7,438 nt of DNA. Source: Spirochaetota bacterium (lineage in GTDB: Bacteria > Spirochaetota > B62-G9). Both the position numbers and the translations under genes were made by a program. The stretch's first letter is position 1. Each line of letters begins with the position of its first letter. This document shows, piece after piece, positions 6,267-7,438 of the stretch. The notes under the pieces are model-generated. The model searched no databases, was not told where the DNA came from, and saw only the letters and a list, made by a program, of their open reading frames with translations. Where the stretch lies: positions 1-7,438 of the forward strand of contig JALXDB010000126.1 in the NCBI GenBank assembly GCA_026990615.1, given 5' to 3'.

Positions 6267-7313
6267 ATGAAAGAAACGAAGTTTTACTTTTACGTTACAG
6301 CTGCAGCTTTATTGCTCATGCTGCTGATTGTGTCATCATGCGATCTGTTAGGGCTTGGGGACGACAAAAAGACCAAACCCGATAGTGGCGATATAGCGTT
6401 CAAGTTTTATAATCCCAGTGCTGGTTCCTATACGGAGGACAATTATGTTGAGGGTGATTCTACTCTAACAGTAAAAGACGGGTTTATTGAAAGCTATGAT
6501 TACCTTGTTAGATTTGGAGATTCATCTGGTAATTACTCTGCAAGGAAGATGAGAATATCTGTACAGGACAATAAAAATGTGAGGGATATATTCGGGGTTA
6601 ATACAATAACATGGGAAACCCAGAGTTTTTCTCCTGCAAATTTTGATGATCCGATATACGATTTTGACCCTTCATCTGATGATTATAGAATGGTGAAGGT
6701 TGATTATTTTTATAACAGCAGTGAGTCTGTGGTCAGTTTGAACTTTTATGTTTACAACCCCAATGACGATACCTGGTCGGATTCGGGAGAAGACGCTTTT
6801 ACCTATGATAGCAATGGTCGTTTAAAGTTGATACGAGAGGCTGACAGGTACGACGGAAACAACAACCCAATATACTACCTTGCAATGTATTTTAAGTATG
6901 ACAACCCAAATTTTCCGAATTTTCCTACTGAAGAATGGGAATTTTATACTGATGATGATAACGATCCCTCTCTTGAAACAGATTACGACTTTGAGGGAGA
7001 CCCGAATGGTTATTTTAGCAGTAAAGTCCGTTATTCCTACGTTACCGATCCTGATACAGGTAAGATTACCACAAGGGTAAAGCAGAGCTACGATTCCAGC
7101 GATGACACGTGGTACAATTCTAGAAAGATCTCGGTTTCATACGATAACAACGATAATCTCAGTCAGGTTGTATTGTGGAGCTGGGATTCTTCGGCTGAGA
7201 CCTGGGTAATTTCGCAGCAGGTGGATGTGAACGGGGTTCCTTCCGGTGTTGATTTTGATTTCGAGGTTCTGTTTTCTTATCCCTGGAAGTATATCCTGGG
7301 GTTTTCAAATTAG
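6267..7313 (+). CDS. Lipoprotein of unknown function with Asp- and aromatic-rich beta repeats
   Basis: This 348-residue protein has a lipoprotein signal peptide: MKETK, a hydrophobic core from about residue 8 to 22, and a lipobox VSSC with the lipid-carrying Cys at 25. The relaxed lipobox and Asp at the next position fit several diderms including spirochaetes; whether it stays in the inner membrane or reaches the surface cannot be told. The mature part is acidic, rich in Asp, Asn, Ser, Tyr and Trp, and predicted mostly beta. It contains degenerate repeats; the two clearest start at residues 163 and 275 and share Y-x3-DDTW-x2-S-x6-YD-x-N-x2-L. Weaker relatives are seen near 86-105 and 136-170. 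The pattern recalls repeats in secreted and surface proteins of Bacteroidetes and spirochaetes, and loosely YD repeats, but I cannot assign a family. The ATG is well supported by AAGGAGA (6254-6260). It lies 810 bases from the operon and probably has its own promoter. Confidence 0.85.
   Translation: MKETKFYFYVTAAALLLMLLIVSSCDLLGLGDDKKTKPDSGDIAFKFYNPSAGSYTEDNYVEGDSTLTVKDGFIESYDYLVRFGDSSGNYSARKMRISVQDNKNVRDIFGVNTITWETQSFSPANFDDPIYDFDPSSDDYRMVKVDYFYNSSESVVSLNFYVYNPNDDTWSDSGEDAFTYDSNGRLKLIREADRYDGNNNPIYYLAMYFKYDNPNFPNFPTEEWEFYTDDDNDPSLETDYDFEGDPNGYFSSKVRYSYVTDPDTGKITTRVKQSYDSSDDTWYNSRKISVSYDNNDNLSQVVLWSWDSSAETWVISQQVDVNGVPSGVDFDFEVLFSYPWKYILGFSN
6753..6854 (+). repeat. Coding repeat, copy A, within the lipoprotein gene
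   Basis: Encodes residues 163-196. Key positions are Y163, DDTW 167-170, S173, Y180-D181, N183, L186 and then Y195-D196. Ten fixed positions over 24 residues are identical with copy B at the same spacing. The DNA has diverged far more than the protein pattern, so the duplication is old. Confidence 0.55.
7089..7205 (+). repeat. Coding repeat, copy B, within the lipoprotein gene
   Basis: Encodes residues 275-313. Key positions are Y275, DDTW 279-282, S285, Y292-D293, N295, L298, then W306-D307 and W313. The second half (WDSSAETW) resembles the start of the next unit of the same pattern, suggesting units of roughly 30-38 residues laid end to end in the C-terminal region. Confidence 0.55.
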
Positions 7314-7326
7314 CTCTTTTATTTTG

Positions 7327-7416
7327 ATGTCTACTACTGCTGTAAGAAGCTTATTAGAGGATGGTCAGAAGGATTTTTTAAATTTTAAAGATGTCGCAGA
7401 AAAAGGGCAGAATTGA
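7327..7416 (+). other. 29-codon coding-like frame after the lipoprotein gene, no ribosome binding site
   Basis: ATG at 7327 opens a frame that begins MSTTAVRSLLEDGQKDF and ends KDVAEKGQN before TGA at 7414-7416. The composition (mixed charged and hydrophobic residues, helical pattern) is more protein-like than the AT-rich DNA around it. No Shine-Dalgarno sequence precedes it, and it starts only 13 bases after the lipoprotein stop. It may be a small gene translated by coupling, a remnant of a decayed gene, or chance. The rest of 7314-7438 shows no other feature and no clear terminator. Confidence 0.2.
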
Positions 7417-7438
7417 GTTGGTTTTAAGAATATTATAC

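Overview
The window holds most of a carbohydrate-uptake locus from an anaerobic-looking diderm bacterium of moderate GC content, followed by a long AT-rich gap and a separate lipoprotein gene. All convincing genes are on the + strand. The organism cannot be named from the sequence. The mix of a LacI regulator, a CUT1 sugar transporter, a URO-D-family methyltransferase-like gene and an Asp-rich lipoprotein with a relaxed lipobox suggests a spirochaete or a similar anaerobe; this is inference and only moderately supported.

Layout: (1) positions 1-320 are the 3' end of a LacI/GalR-type regulator whose start lies outside the window. (2) 321-1040 is a 720-base gap with no intact gene. It contains a 20-base perfect inverted repeat, a coding-like remnant interrupted by a frameshift, two Shine-Dalgarno-like sequences without a gene, and a plausible promoter with a palindrome over its -10 box. 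(3) 1041-5456 is a probable operon: a substrate-binding protein, a strong intercistronic hairpin, two MalF/MalG-type permeases that nearly abut, and a uroporphyrinogen-decarboxylase-family protein. (4) 5457-6266 is an 810-base AT-rich gap with nothing convincing in it. (5) 6267-7313 encodes a lipoprotein with degenerate Asp/aromatic-rich repeats. (6) 7314-7438 has no gene, only a coding-like 29-codon frame without a ribosome binding site.

How the genes probably work together: the binding protein captures a sugar or glycoside in the periplasm, and the two permeases form the membrane channel. An ATPase encoded elsewhere, as is common for CUT1 systems that share one MsmK/UgpC-type subunit, would power import. 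The LacI-type protein is the obvious candidate regulator, possibly acting at the palindrome overlapping the promoter. The URO-D-family protein does not look like a haem-pathway enzyme. Its His-x-Cys motif and operon position fit the methyltransferase branch of the family, which suggests the imported compound may be methylated or feed a methyl-transfer step, but no corrinoid protein is present to confirm this.

The most interesting points are the URO-D-like gene inside a sugar-transport operon with a His at the place where better-known relatives have a third Cys ligand, the binding protein whose signal peptide looks like a lipoprotein signal missing its Cys, and the unclassified repeat lipoprotein.
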